DNA of 6,397 nt from Moraxellaceae bacterium UBA2031 (GCA_002333145.1 DDBN01000146.1:33395-39791); one strand, 5' to 3'. Counted from the first letter of the stretch, positions 1 through 6,284 are shown. Translations and numbers: made by a program. The notes: generated by a model from the letters alone, not told the origin.

Positions 1-458
1 ATAGCGGCGGCCATGGGCTCTTCGATCAGGCGCACTTCACGAGCCCCTGCACCAAGCACGGATTCCTTGATGGCGCGGCGCTCGACCAGCGTGGACTTGC
101 AGGGCACACAGACGAGCACACGCGGACGCGGCGGAAACAAACTGCCAGAGCCCTTCTCATGCACCTTTTTGATGAAGTACTGCAACATCTTCTCAGTCAC
201 TTCAAAGTCGGCAATTACGCCGTCCTTAAGAGGACGAATAGCGGAGATATTGCCTGGGGTACGGCCCAGCATACGTTTCGCGTCCACCCCCACGGCAGCC
301 ACCGTTTTCGTGGCCCCGCTCTGGCGAATGGCCACCACGGACGGCTCGTTCAGAACGATACCGCGCTCAGGGGCGTAAATCAGCGTATTGGCAGTACCCA
401 GATCAATGGAAAGATCCGAGGAGAAGAGACCGAGAAAGCTTTTAAGAATGGGCAGCAT
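1..458 (-). CDS. mreB: Rod-shape-determining protein MreB, N-terminal part (cut by window edge)
   Basis: Bacterial actin homologue that polymerises on the inner face of the cytoplasmic membrane and directs lateral-wall synthesis. Reading the minus strand from the ATG at 458-456 gives 152 residues with no stop before the window edge; full-length MreB is about 347 aa, so the C-terminal half lies outside. Seen in the sequence: the phosphate-1 loop DLGTANT (19-25), NEPSVVAIR (37-45), LGRTPGN (64-70), the RVLVCVPC strand (113-120), and EEPMAAA (146-152) with the conserved glutamate of the actin fold. The N-terminus (MLPILKSFLGLF) is a hydrophobic/basic segment suited to the amphipathic membrane-binding helix of this family and runs about three residues longer than the E. 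coli form. The link between VH (99-100) and PRVL is also about three residues longer, rich in Gly, Ser and Pro. The ribosome-binding site is weak (AGG about 11 nt upstream). It is transcribed divergently from gatC. Identity is secure. Confidence 0.97.
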   Translation of the reverse strand, partial: MLPILKSFLGLFSSDLSIDLGTANTLIYAPERGIVLNEPSVVAIRQSGATKTVAAVGVDAKRMLGRTPGNISAIRPLKDGVIADFEVTEKMLQYFIKKVHEKGSGSLFPPRPRVLVCVPCKSTLVERRAIKESVLGAGAREVRLIEEPMAAA

Positions 459-608
459 GGAGCAGGGAACCTGATATCTGAGAGTCGCTTGCGTGCGAGG
501 CCGAACCACCATCAGGGCGGACCGGATGTCCTTGGGGAGCTTGCATCACACCCTGCCCCAAACAACTGGCCGGGAGGAAACAGATACAAACACCGGAAAA
601 TGGCGCTA
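459..608 (-). other. mreB 5' leader / intergenic region, no gene seen
   Basis: About 140 nt would be transcribed ahead of mreB if its promoter is the one placed at 609-637. I see no convincing ORF, tRNA, strong hairpin or direct repeat here. The only local pairing noticed is a 4-bp stem GGAC/GTCC around 510-522, too small to interpret. The length of the leader leaves room for post-transcriptional control, but nothing in the sequence demonstrates it. Confidence 0.4.
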
Positions 609-637
609 ACTCTAAACAAAGGAGGCTCTTTGGACAA
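609..637 (-). promoter_or_regulatory. Predicted sigma-70 promoter for mreB
   Basis: On the minus strand, a -35 box TTGTCC (637-632, 4 of 6 matches to TTGACA) is followed by an exact 17-nt spacer and a -10 box TAGAGT (614-609, 4 of 6 matches to TATAAT). A start site near 602 would give mreB a leader of about 140 nt. The -35 box overlaps the -35 box of the opposing gatC promoter. This is a match by eye and not a measured start site. Confidence 0.5.
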
Positions 638-657
638 GCAGCGAACTGTGCTAAGTT
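631..657 (+). promoter_or_regulatory. Predicted sigma-70 promoter (extended -10) for gatCAB
   Basis: TGGACA (631-636, 5 of 6 to the -35 consensus) is followed by 15 nt and then TAAGTT (652-657, 3 of 6 to the -10 consensus). The -10 is preceded by TGC (649-651), giving the TGn extended -10 element that compensates for weak hexamers and a short spacer. A GC-rich discriminator (GCGCGC) follows. Transcription would begin near 664, leaving a leader of about 40 nt before gatC. The weak -10 hexamer keeps confidence moderate. Confidence 0.45.
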
Positions 658-703
658 GCGCGCTCTTACGCGTTTTCAACAAATTTTCACGAGTTTTCCT
701 GCC

Positions 704-991
704 ATGGCCCTGACCGCCACCGAGGTCGCGAAGATCGCCCACCTCGCCCGCTTAGCATTGACCCACGAAGAAGAAGGCCAGGTCACTGCCCGCCTGAACG
801 ACATCCTGAGCCTGGTTGACCACCTTCAGGCAGCCAGCACCACTGGCGTTGAACCGATGGCTCACCCGCTGGATGCCATCCAACCTTTGCGTGAAGACAA
901 GGTCACTGAAACCAGTCATCGCGAGCAGTACCAGGCTATTGCGCCGGCCACGGATGCGGGCTGCTACCTTGTCCCCAAGGTTATTGAATAA
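704..991 (+). CDS. gatC: Aspartyl/glutamyl-tRNA amidotransferase subunit C (GatC)
   Basis: Small subunit of the heterotrimeric GatCAB amidotransferase, a cytoplasmic enzyme that converts misacylated Glu-tRNA(Gln) and/or Asp-tRNA(Asn) to the amide form. GatC wraps around GatA and steadies its contact with GatB. The product is 95 aa, the normal size. Visible hallmarks are the N-terminal helix VAKIAHLARLAL, the middle segment with VEPMAHPL, the PLREDKV stretch and the C-terminal tail YLVPKVIE. I chose the ATG at 704, which gives the usual MALTATEVAKIAHLARL beginning. A TTG at 656 in the same frame would add 16 residues without family support and would lie at or ahead of the predicted transcription start. 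The Shine-Dalgarno match is poor (only GAG about 10 nt upstream). First gene of the gatC-gatA-gatB operon; 49 nt separate it from gatA. Confidence 0.95.
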   Translation: MALTATEVAKIAHLARLALTHEEEGQVTARLNDILSLVDHLQAASTTGVEPMAHPLDAIQPLREDKVTETSHREQYQAIAPATDAGCYLVPKVIE

Positions 992-1040
992 CGCTCACTG
1001 CAAAGCATTCATTGAACCAGAACGTCATCGAGTAACTGAC

Positions 1041-2495
1041 ATGCACCACAAGACTCTGGCCGAACTGGCCACCGGGCTCGCTGCCAAGGACTTTTCCAGC
1101 GTTGAGCTGACACAGCATTTTCTCGACCGTATTCGTCGACATGACAGCACGCTGAACAGCTTCATCACCGTATGCGAAACGCAGGCATTGGCTCAGGCTG
1201 CCGCTGCTGATGCAGCCCGTGCCGCCGGAACGGCCGGCCCGCTCACTGGCATACCTATGGCGCAGAAAGACATCTTCTGTACCGAAGGCGTGAAAACGAC
1301 TTGCGCCTCAAAAATGCTGGATACGTTCATTTCGCCCTACAACGCCAATGTGATTGAACGCAGCCTTGGCGCCGGACTGGTCATGCTGGGCAAGACCAAT
1401 ATGGATGAGTTCGCCATGGGCTCTTCCAACGAAACCAGCTTCTACGGCCCCGTAAAGAACCCTTGGGATATCACCAAGGTACCGGGCGGCTCCTCCGGTG
1501 GCTCTGCTGCAGCAGTTGCCGCTCGACTGGCCCCCGCCGCCACCGGCACCGATACCGGCGGCTCCATCCGTCAGCCTGCTGCACTGTGCAATTTAACGGG
1601 CCTTAAGCCTACTTATGGCCGTGTCTCACGGTGGGGCATGATCGCCTTTGCCTCCAGCCTTGATCAGGCTGGCCCCATGACGCAGACCGCTGAAGATGCC
1701 GCACTGCTAATGAATGTTATGGCCGGGCACGATCCACGCGACTCCACCTGTATCGATTTTCCGGTGCCGGATTACACGGCCAACTTAAATGACTCCATTG
1801 CCGGCCTGCGTATTGGCCTGCCAAAGCAGTATTTCGGTGAAGGACTGGACGCAGGTGTCGCTGCTGTTATTCAGCAGGCCATTGCTGAGCTGGAAAAACT
1901 CGGTGCCACCGTGGTCGAAATCGATTTACCAACGTCTGATCTCGCTGTACCGGCTTATTATGTTATTGCACCTGCCGAATGTTCCTCGAATCTATCGCGG
2001 TTTGATGGTGTGCGTTTTGGTCATCGCTGCGAAAATCCAGCGGACCTGACTGACCTTTACAAGCGCTCACGCGCAGAAGGTTTTGGCGCAGAAGTAAAAC
2101 GTCGCATCATGGTGGGCACTTACGCGCTCTCTGCCGGCTATTACGATGCCTATTACGTGCAAGCACAAAAAGTACGACGCCTGATCAAAAATGATTTTGC
2201 ACGCGCCTTTGAGCAGTGCGATGTGATTGCCGGCCCAACATCACCCACTGTGGCATTTGGTTTAGGCGAAAAACAGTCAAACCCAATCGCGATGTATCTC
2301 TCCGATATCTACACAATTGCCACCAATCTTGCCGGACTACCCGGCATGAGCCTGCCGGCCGGTTTTGAAAAAAATCTGCCTGTTGGCTTGCAACTGGTGG
2401 GCAATTACTGGAGCGAAGCGAAGCTACTCAATGTGGCACATCGTTATCAACAGGTTACCGACTGGCATCGCCGTATGCCGGCGGCATTTGAGTGA
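1041..2495 (+). CDS. gatA: Glutamyl/aspartyl-tRNA(Gln/Asn) amidotransferase subunit A (GatA)
   Basis: Amidase-signature subunit of GatCAB. It hydrolyses glutamine (or asparagine) and sends the ammonia to GatB for transamidation of the charged tRNA. The protein is 484 aa, the family norm. The Ser-cisSer-Lys triad is intact: K76 in AQKDIF, S151 in GGSSGGS and S175 in TDTGGSIRQPA. These correspond to K79, S154 and S178 of Staphylococcus aureus GatA with a constant offset of three. Further family blocks are GKTNMDEFAMGSSNE (117-131), LKPTYGRVSRWGM, LSRFDGVR and LSAGYYDAYY. The ATG at 1041 gives the expected N-terminus MHHKTLAELA; the frame stays open upstream to 816 but there it only overlaps gatC. 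The ribosome-binding site is weak (CGAG about 8-11 nt upstream). gatB follows after 11 nt. Confidence 0.97.
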   Translation: MHHKTLAELATGLAAKDFSSVELTQHFLDRIRRHDSTLNSFITVCETQALAQAAAADAARAAGTAGPLTGIPMAQKDIFCTEGVKTTCASKMLDTFISPYNANVIERSLGAGLVMLGKTNMDEFAMGSSNETSFYGPVKNPWDITKVPGGSSGGSAAAVAARLAPAATGTDTGGSIRQPAALCNLTGLKPTYGRVSRWGMIAFASSLDQAGPMTQTAEDAALLMNVMAGHDPRDSTCIDFPVPDYTANLNDSIAGLRIGLPKQYFGEGLDAGVAAVIQQAIAELEKLGATVVEIDLPTSDLAVPAYYVIAPAECSSNLSRFDGVRFGHRCENPADLTDLYKRSRAEGFGAEVKRRIMVGTYALSAGYYDAYYVQAQKVRRLIKNDFARAFEQCDVIAGPTSPTVAFGLGEKQSNPIAMYLSDIYTIATNLAGLPGMSLPAGFEKNLPVGLQLVGNYWSEAKLLNVAHRYQQVTDWHRRMPAAFE

Positions 2496-2497
2496 GG
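2492..2497 (+). promoter_or_regulatory. Ribosome-binding site that decides the gatB start
   Basis: GTGAGG sits across the gatA stop codon. It is 9 nt from the ATG at 2507, a workable spacing, but directly abuts the in-frame ATG at 2498 and would itself contain the in-frame GTG at 2492. This favours 2507 as the gatB start and couples gatB translation to ribosomes ending on gatA. Confidence 0.55.
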
Positions 2498-2506
2498 ATG
2501 ACGGAA

Positions 2507-3946
2507 ATGTCCTGGGAAGTTGTCATCGGTCTGGAAGTTCACGTCCAGCTCAATACCAAGTCAAAAATATTTTCTGGCTCTAGCACTACGTTTGGTGCCG
2601 AGCCCAACACGCAAGCCAGTCTGATCGATCTTGGCATGCCCGGCGTACTGCCCGTGCTTAATAAGGGCGCCGTACGCAATGCCATCAAGTTCGGCCTTGG
2701 CATTAATGCTGAGCTTGCCCGCACGAGTGTGTTTGCGCGCAAAAACTATTTCTATCCCGATCTGCCTAAGGGATACCAGATTTCGCAAATGGACCTGCCC
2801 ATTGTCGGCAAGGGCCATATCGATATCACGCTAGATGATGGCCAAGTTAAACGCATCAATATTACACGTGCGCATTTGGAAGAAGACGCCGGCAAGTCAC
2901 TGCATGAAGACTTCCATGGCATGACGGGCATCGATCTTAATCGCGCTGGCACACCACTACTTGAAATTGTCTCGGAGCCGGACATACGTTCCGCCAAAGA
3001 AGCCGTGGCCTATGCCAAGGCCATTCATGCGTTGATCCGCTATCTTGATATTTCGGATGGCAACATGGCCGAAGGCTCGATGCGGTGCGATTGCAATGTG
3101 TCTATTCGCAAAAAAGGCACAGAAAAATTAGGAACACGTCGCGAGATCAAAAACGTCAACTCATTCAAGTTTATTGAGAAAGCAATCAATAGCGAGATCG
3201 AGTGGCAGATTGACGAAATTGAGTCTGGCCGCAAGATCGAGCAGTCAACTGTGCTCTATGATTCAAATACCAATCTCACCCGCGCCATGCGCAGCAAGGA
3301 AGAGGCAAATGACTATCGTTATTTCCCCGATCCGGATTTGCTGCCGGTGGTGCTGGATGAAACATTAATCGAAGAGATTCGTGCCAGCTTGCCGGAACTG
3401 CCCACTGCTCGTCGTGAGCGTTTTATCAGTCAGTACAACTTGCCTGAATATGATGCTGGTGTGCTGGTAGCCAGTCGCGATCTGGCAGAGTTTTTTGAAG
3501 CCACCGTGACAGCCGCCAACGGCGCGGCTAAGCAAGCCTCGAACTGGATCATGGGTGATGTACTGGGTGCACTGAATCGTACCGAGAAAGACATCACTGA
3601 GTCTCCAATTACGCCAGTCCAACTGGGCGGTCTCATTGCCCGCATCGCCGACAACACCATCTCTGGCAAAATTGCCAAGCAGGTATTTCAGGCGCTAATG
3701 GACGGCGAAGGTGCCAGTGCCGATGAAATCATCGAGAAGAAAGGCCTAAAGCAGGAGTCAGATTCCGGCGCTATCGAAGCCTTGATCGATGAAGTCATCA
3801 CTGCCAACCCGGATAATGTGGCGGCCTACCGTAGCGGCAAAGACAAGCTGTTTGGATTCTTTGTTGGCGAAGTAATGAAACGCTCTAAAGGTAAAGCCAA
3901 CCCAGGCCAAGTTAACGAGATTCTGAAAAAGAAGCTCGCCGGCTGA
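2507..3946 (+). CDS. gatB: Aspartyl/glutamyl-tRNA amidotransferase subunit B (GatB)
   Basis: GatB is the transamidase and tRNA-binding subunit of GatCAB. It activates the misacylated aspartate or glutamate by ATP-dependent phosphorylation and transfers ammonia received from GatA. The product is 479 aa, normal length. The N-terminal kinase-like domain shows WEVVIGLEVH (3-12), FYPDLPKGYQ (82-91), LEEDAGK (124-130), DLNRAGTPL (143-151), EGSMRCDCNVS (189-199), KNVNSF (215-220) and YRYFPDPDL (270-278). H12, the LEED glutamates and the glutamate of LLEIVSEPD are the expected metal-site residues. The C-terminal YqeY-like tail domain ends in NPGQVNEILKKKLAG. In-frame starts at 2492 (GTG) and 2498 (ATG) are possible and would add five or three residues; I prefer 2507 for its ribosome-binding site and family-like MSWEVVIGLEVH start. 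Last gene of the operon, followed by a strong terminator. Whether the enzyme serves Gln, Asn or both cannot be told from this window. Confidence 0.96.
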   Translation: MSWEVVIGLEVHVQLNTKSKIFSGSSTTFGAEPNTQASLIDLGMPGVLPVLNKGAVRNAIKFGLGINAELARTSVFARKNYFYPDLPKGYQISQMDLPIVGKGHIDITLDDGQVKRINITRAHLEEDAGKSLHEDFHGMTGIDLNRAGTPLLEIVSEPDIRSAKEAVAYAKAIHALIRYLDISDGNMAEGSMRCDCNVSIRKKGTEKLGTRREIKNVNSFKFIEKAINSEIEWQIDEIESGRKIEQSTVLYDSNTNLTRAMRSKEEANDYRYFPDPDLLPVVLDETLIEEIRASLPELPTARRERFISQYNLPEYDAGVLVASRDLAEFFEATVTAANGAAKQASNWIMGDVLGALNRTEKDITESPITPVQLGGLIARIADNTISGKIAKQVFQALMDGEGASADEIIEKKGLKQESDSGAIEALIDEVITANPDNVAAYRSGKDKLFGFFVGEVMKRSKGKANPGQVNEILKKKLAG

Positions 3947-3961
3947 CTCGGCTAGTTCTCG

Positions 3962-3993
3962 GAGAAAGCCCGCCTTGTGCGGGCTTTTTCTTG
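3962..3993 (+). terminator. Strong intrinsic terminator after gatB
   Basis: A GC-rich inverted repeat AAAGCCCGC (3965-3973) / GCGGGCTTT (3979-3987) closes on a 5-nt loop CTTGT, and the 3' arm runs into TTTTTCTT. Nine perfect pairs plus possible outer pairs and a U-rich tail make this a classical rho-independent terminator. It separates gatCAB from the mod operon. Confidence 0.9.
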
Positions 3994-4024
3994 CCTTGCA
4001 TCAGGGATAGTTGACGGACATCAA

Positions 4025-4053
4025 TTGCCCCTCCTGCCTCATCACCGTAATAT
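4025..4053 (+). promoter_or_regulatory. Predicted sigma-70 promoter for modABC
   Basis: TTGCCC (4025-4030, 4 of 6 to the -35 consensus), a 17-nt spacer, then TAATAT (4048-4053, 4 of 6 to the -10 consensus). Transcription would start near 4060, inside the ModE-like palindrome, and give a leader of about 27 nt before modA at 4087. The -10 box lies within the left arm of the operator, so a bound repressor would block RNA polymerase. Confidence 0.6.
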
Positions 4054-4069
4054 ATGCCTGAATATAACG
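4046..4069 (+). promoter_or_regulatory. ModE-like molybdate operator of modABC
   Basis: A 24-bp interrupted palindrome: left arm CGTAATAT (4046-4053), 8-bp centre, right arm ATATAACG (4062-4069). The arms match as an inverted repeat at 7 of 8 positions. As I recall it, the E. coli modA operator has the same 24-bp size and CGTTATAT/ATAACG-type arms. ModE bound to molybdate represses modABC in E. coli, and the placement here over the -10 box and start site fits repression. A modE gene is not in the window. Assignment is by pattern and context. Confidence 0.75.
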
Positions 4070-4086
4070 AATATTGGTTATTCCCC

Positions 4087-4845
4087 ATGCTTGCTCGTTC
4101 ACGCAAACGGCTATTTTTTGTTCTTCCTCTGGCGTTCTTTGCCAGCGCTGGCTATGCGGGGGAAATCACTGTGTCTGCCGCGGCCAGCCTGACCAACGCC
4201 TTTCGGGAAGTGGCACAGCGTTACGAGGCCCAGCATGTGGATCGTAAGGTGCTGCTCAACTTTGGCGGGTCCGGCGCGCTGCTTCAGCAAATAGCCAAGG
4301 GCGCACCCGTGGATGTCTTTGCCTCCGCGGATCAAGAAACCATGGATAAAGCCCAGCAGCAGGGGCTAGTGGCCGCGACGGAGCGCCACAATTTTGCTAG
4401 CAACGCATTGGTCGTCGTCGTCCCAGCCGACAGCACGTTGCCCCTTAAAGCGTTAACTGATTTGAAAAAAACCAGCGTCCAACGTATCGCGATCGGCAAT
4501 CCGGCGAGTGTTCCTGTAGGCCGGTACACCATGCTGGCACTGAAAAAAGCAGGGCTACAAAATGCCTTGCGCGAGAAAACCATTAATACCCAAAATGTTC
4601 GTCAGTCTTTGGATTATGTGACGCGTGGAGAGGTCGATGCCGGCTTTGTCTATGCGACAGATGCTGGCATTGCGGCAGATAAAATCAGGATCGCTTTCAC
4701 CGTTCCGCTGAATACCACCATTCTCTACCCCATTGCCCTGACTCGTAGTTCGACCAATCCTGACGAAGCACGCGCCTTTGTGCAGTATGTACTCTCACCA
4801 GAAGGGCAAACTATTCTTGCCCGATTCGGCTTCCTAAAGCCGTAA
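4087..4845 (+). CDS. modA: Molybdate ABC transporter periplasmic binding protein ModA
   Basis: Captures molybdate (and probably tungstate) in the periplasm and delivers it to ModBC. The product is 252 aa, close to the 257 of E. coli ModA. It begins with a signal peptide: basic MLARSRKR, hydrophobic core LFFVLPLAFF, likely cleavage after AGYA (residue 24). Ligand-contact motifs are present: AAASLTNAF (S34, matching S12 of mature E. coli ModA), FGGSGAL (S62, matching S39), NPASVPVGRY (138-147), NVRQSL (V171, matching V152) and GFVYATDAG (Y189, matching Y170). The same frame opens at an ATG at 4054, but that codon lies inside the ModE-like operator, upstream of the predicted transcription start, and would bury the signal peptide behind eleven extra residues. 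The 4087 start has no obvious Shine-Dalgarno sequence, which is a weak point. modB follows after 17 nt. Confidence 0.93.
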   Translation: MLARSRKRLFFVLPLAFFASAGYAGEITVSAAASLTNAFREVAQRYEAQHVDRKVLLNFGGSGALLQQIAKGAPVDVFASADQETMDKAQQQGLVAATERHNFASNALVVVVPADSTLPLKALTDLKKTSVQRIAIGNPASVPVGRYTMLALKKAGLQNALREKTINTQNVRQSLDYVTRGEVDAGFVYATDAGIAADKIRIAFTVPLNTTILYPIALTRSSTNPDEARAFVQYVLSPEGQTILARFGFLKP

Positions 4846-4847
4846 TC

Positions 4848-4853
4848 AAGGAA
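4848..4853 (+). promoter_or_regulatory. Ribosome-binding site of modB
   Basis: AAGGAA lies 9 nt before the ATG at 4863 and only 3 nt before an in-frame TTG at 4857. The spacing selects the ATG as the modB start. Confidence 0.55.
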
Positions 4854-4862
4854 ACGTTGATA

Positions 4863-5543
4863 ATGGATTCCGCGTGGATTGCCCTGTCACTTTCACTCAA
4901 GGTTGCTGGCTGGGCGACAGCCATTAATCTAGTACTGGGCATTGCCACTGGATTTTTACTTGCACGCTTTCGCTTTTACGGCCGTGAGTTGCTGGACTCC
5001 CTGCTGACGCTACCCATGGTTATGCCGCCCACTGTGCTCGGCTACTACTTATTGGTGCTGGTGGGTCGTAAAGGATGGCTTGGCGCATGGCTCTATGAGC
5101 ACTTTGGCATCAACCTGATTTTTACCTGGCAAGGTGCCGTGATTGCTGCCGTAATTGTTTCTTTCCCTTTGGTATTCAAACCGGCCCGTGCTGCTTTCGA
5201 GGCGGTTGATAGCCAGTTAGAACAAGCTGGGCGTGTGCTGGGTATCTCTGAGTGGGGTATCTTTTTTCGCATCACGTTACCGCTTGCCTGGCGAGGCATT
5301 CTCGCCGGACTCCTGCTGGCCTTTGCCCGCGCACTGGGTGAATTTGGTGCCACCTTGATGGTCGCTGGCAGTATTCCCGGCAAAACTCAAACGCTCTCCA
5401 TTGCTATCTACGAGGCCGTACAAGCAGGGCAAGATGATGTTGCCAACCTGCTGGTTATTATTACTTCTGTCGTCTGTATCACACTGTTGTTAGCTGCTGG
5501 ACGCTTAGCGCCGGGTCGAATCAATCACAGGATGCAGGATTGA
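4863..5543 (+). CDS. modB: Molybdate ABC transporter permease ModB
   Basis: Inner-membrane channel subunit that works as a dimer with ModA outside and ModC inside. The product is 226 aa, against 229 in E. coli. Hydrophobic segments judged by eye lie at about 10-34, 46-68, 85-106, 138-170 and 193-215, consistent with the five-helix ModB fold. The cytoplasmic EAA coupling loop that docks on the ATPase is clear at 120-146: EQAGRVLGIS, then RITLPLAWRGI. TLPMVMPPTVLGYYLL (49-64) and ARALGEFGATLMVAGSIPG are strong ModB/CysT-family blocks; operon context with modA and modC favours molybdate over sulfate. The ATG at 4863 is preferred over a TTG two codons earlier because AAGGAA at 4848-4853 is well spaced only for the ATG. 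modC starts 3 nt after the modB stop. Confidence 0.95.
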   Translation: MDSAWIALSLSLKVAGWATAINLVLGIATGFLLARFRFYGRELLDSLLTLPMVMPPTVLGYYLLVLVGRKGWLGAWLYEHFGINLIFTWQGAVIAAVIVSFPLVFKPARAAFEAVDSQLEQAGRVLGISEWGIFFRITLPLAWRGILAGLLLAFARALGEFGATLMVAGSIPGKTQTLSIAIYEAVQAGQDDVANLLVIITSVVCITLLLAAGRLAPGRINHRMQD

Positions 5544-5546
5544 GTC

Positions 5547-6224
5547 ATGCTGTTTGATATCGACATCCAAAAGCAGCTGAGTTCAGGAAAGCGCACTTTC
5601 TCTTTAAATGTGTGCATTCAATCAGATCACCAACGCTTGGTTATTCTGGGCCCCTCTGGCGCGGGTAAAAGCCTCACGCTAAAAATGATTGCCGGCATCA
5701 TGCGGCCCGATAAAGGCCATATTCGCGTAAACGGACAAACTTTCTACGACAGTACGCAGCGTATTCATCTTTCTGCTCAGCAGCGAAATATTGCGTACGT
5801 TTTTCAGGATTACGCGCTGTTCCCGCATCTGACTGTTCGGCAAAACATTGGCTTTGGCATTGTCCAGGGATTGCTTAATCCTCGTCATGCCATCCAGCAT
5901 GACACCGTTGATTACTGGCTGGGGGCACTGCACTTGCAAGGCTTGGCCGACGAACTCCCAGAAGCGCTATCAGGAGGCCAGCGTCAGCGTGTCGCTCTGG
6001 CCAGGGCGCTGGTGACCAAACCTCGCGCTTTGCTACTGGACGAGCCATTTGCTGCCCTAGACCCCGCATTACGGCAGGAGTTACGTCTGGAGCTGAATGA
6101 GTTACAGCATCGCCTGAATATTCCCATGCTCCTTATTACCCATGACCCCGAGGATGCCACCGCCTTTGGGGACCATTTGCTTCACATGAAGGACGGCAGT
6201 TTTGTGCAGGGCGGCACAAGCTAA
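5547..6224 (+). CDS. modC: Molybdate ABC transporter ATP-binding protein ModC, short form without TOBE domain
   Basis: ATPase that drives molybdate import through ModB. All nucleotide-binding-domain motifs are intact: Walker A GPSGAGKS (35-42), Q-loop glutamine Q87 in VFQDYALFPHLTV, signature LSGGQRQR (141-148), Walker B LLLDEP (162-167) with D165 and E166, D-loop ALD (170-172) and switch histidine H199 in THD. The chain stops at 225 aa, just after the DGSFVQGGTS end of the ATPase core. E. coli ModC has about 352 aa because of a C-terminal TOBE/Mop molybdate-binding domain, which is absent here. No frame directly after the stop could supply it, as promoter signals and another gene follow. Short ModC proteins exist in other organisms (Archaeoglobus ModC, about 240 aa), so this looks natural. 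AGGA at 5536-5539, 7 nt before the ATG, serves as ribosome-binding site within the end of modB. Confidence 0.94.
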   Translation: MLFDIDIQKQLSSGKRTFSLNVCIQSDHQRLVILGPSGAGKSLTLKMIAGIMRPDKGHIRVNGQTFYDSTQRIHLSAQQRNIAYVFQDYALFPHLTVRQNIGFGIVQGLLNPRHAIQHDTVDYWLGALHLQGLADELPEALSGGQRQRVALARALVTKPRALLLDEPFAALDPALRQELRLELNELQHRLNIPMLLITHDPEDATAFGDHLLHMKDGSFVQGGTS

Positions 6225-6240
6225 AGATTGGCTTTTTTTT
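6218..6240 (+). terminator. Possible intrinsic terminator overlapping the modC stop
   Basis: AAGCTAA (6218-6224) can pair with TTGGCTT (6228-6234) around a 3-nt loop, with one G-U pair, and eight T residues follow at 6233-6240. The stem has only two G-C pairs and begins inside the modC coding end, so it may be leaky, but the T run is typical. If real, it separates modABC from the next gene, which has its own promoter signals immediately downstream. Confidence 0.45.
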
Positions 6241-6267
6241 GATAATCGTTATAGCAACTTGTATATA
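6239..6267 (+). promoter_or_regulatory. Predicted sigma-70 promoter for the exported-protein gene
   Basis: TTGATA (6239-6244, 5 of 6 to the -35 consensus), a 17-nt spacer and TATATA (6262-6267, 4 of 6 to the -10 consensus). An alternative pair is TTGGCT (6228-6233), 16 nt, TATAGC (6250-6255). The first has better boxes but would put the start near 6274, nearly at the ribosome-binding site; the second gives a leader of about 23 nt. Both overlap the ModE-like palindrome at 6247-6270. Confidence 0.5.
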
Positions 6268-6270
6268 TCG
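6247..6270 (+). promoter_or_regulatory. Second ModE-like operator, ahead of the exported-protein gene
   Basis: A 24-bp interrupted palindrome with left arm CGTTATAG (6247-6254), 8-bp centre and right arm ATATATCG (6263-6270). The arms match each other as an inverted repeat at 6 of 8 positions. The right arm is identical to that of the modA operator at 7 of 8 positions and the total size is the same, 24 bp. The preceding AT gives ATCGTTATA, close to the recalled ModE consensus half-site. It overlaps the predicted promoter and sits 14 nt before the start codon at 6285. Confidence 0.65.
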
Positions 6271-6284
6271 GAATGGAGATACTG

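Noticed and set aside
656..703. Upstream TTG start extending GatC by 16 residues.
   Set aside because: The GatC family begins close to the ATG at 704, the TTG has no ribosome-binding site, and it overlaps the predicted -10 region.
618..713. Near-perfect Shine-Dalgarno AAAGGAGG (618-625) followed by a TTG at 630 and a 27-codon frame ending at 713, overlapping the gatC start: a possible leader peptide.
   Set aside because: The motif falls in the spacer of the predicted mreB promoter and upstream of the predicted gatC transcription start near 664, so it would not be on the gatC mRNA. The peptide shows no recognisable pattern. It would become credible if a gatC transcript started upstream of 618.
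13..713. Plus-strand open frames at 13-378 and 159-713.
   Set aside because: They are antisense to mreB or run through the intergenic region, have no family-like sequence, and the minus strand carries an unmistakable MreB.
2539..3678. Several minus-strand and alternate-frame open frames of 64-85 codons within gatB.
   Set aside because: gatB is complete and conserved across the whole stretch; the other frames show no motifs, start signals or operon context.
4011..4016. TTGACG as a -35 box upstream of modA.
   Set aside because: No acceptable -10 box lies 15-19 nt downstream; the TTGCCC/TAATAT pair at 4025-4053 fits better and overlaps the operator.
4054..4086. ATG at 4054 as the modA start.
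   Set aside because: It sits inside the ModE-like operator, upstream of the likely transcription start, and would place eleven mostly uncharged residues ahead of an otherwise standard signal peptide.
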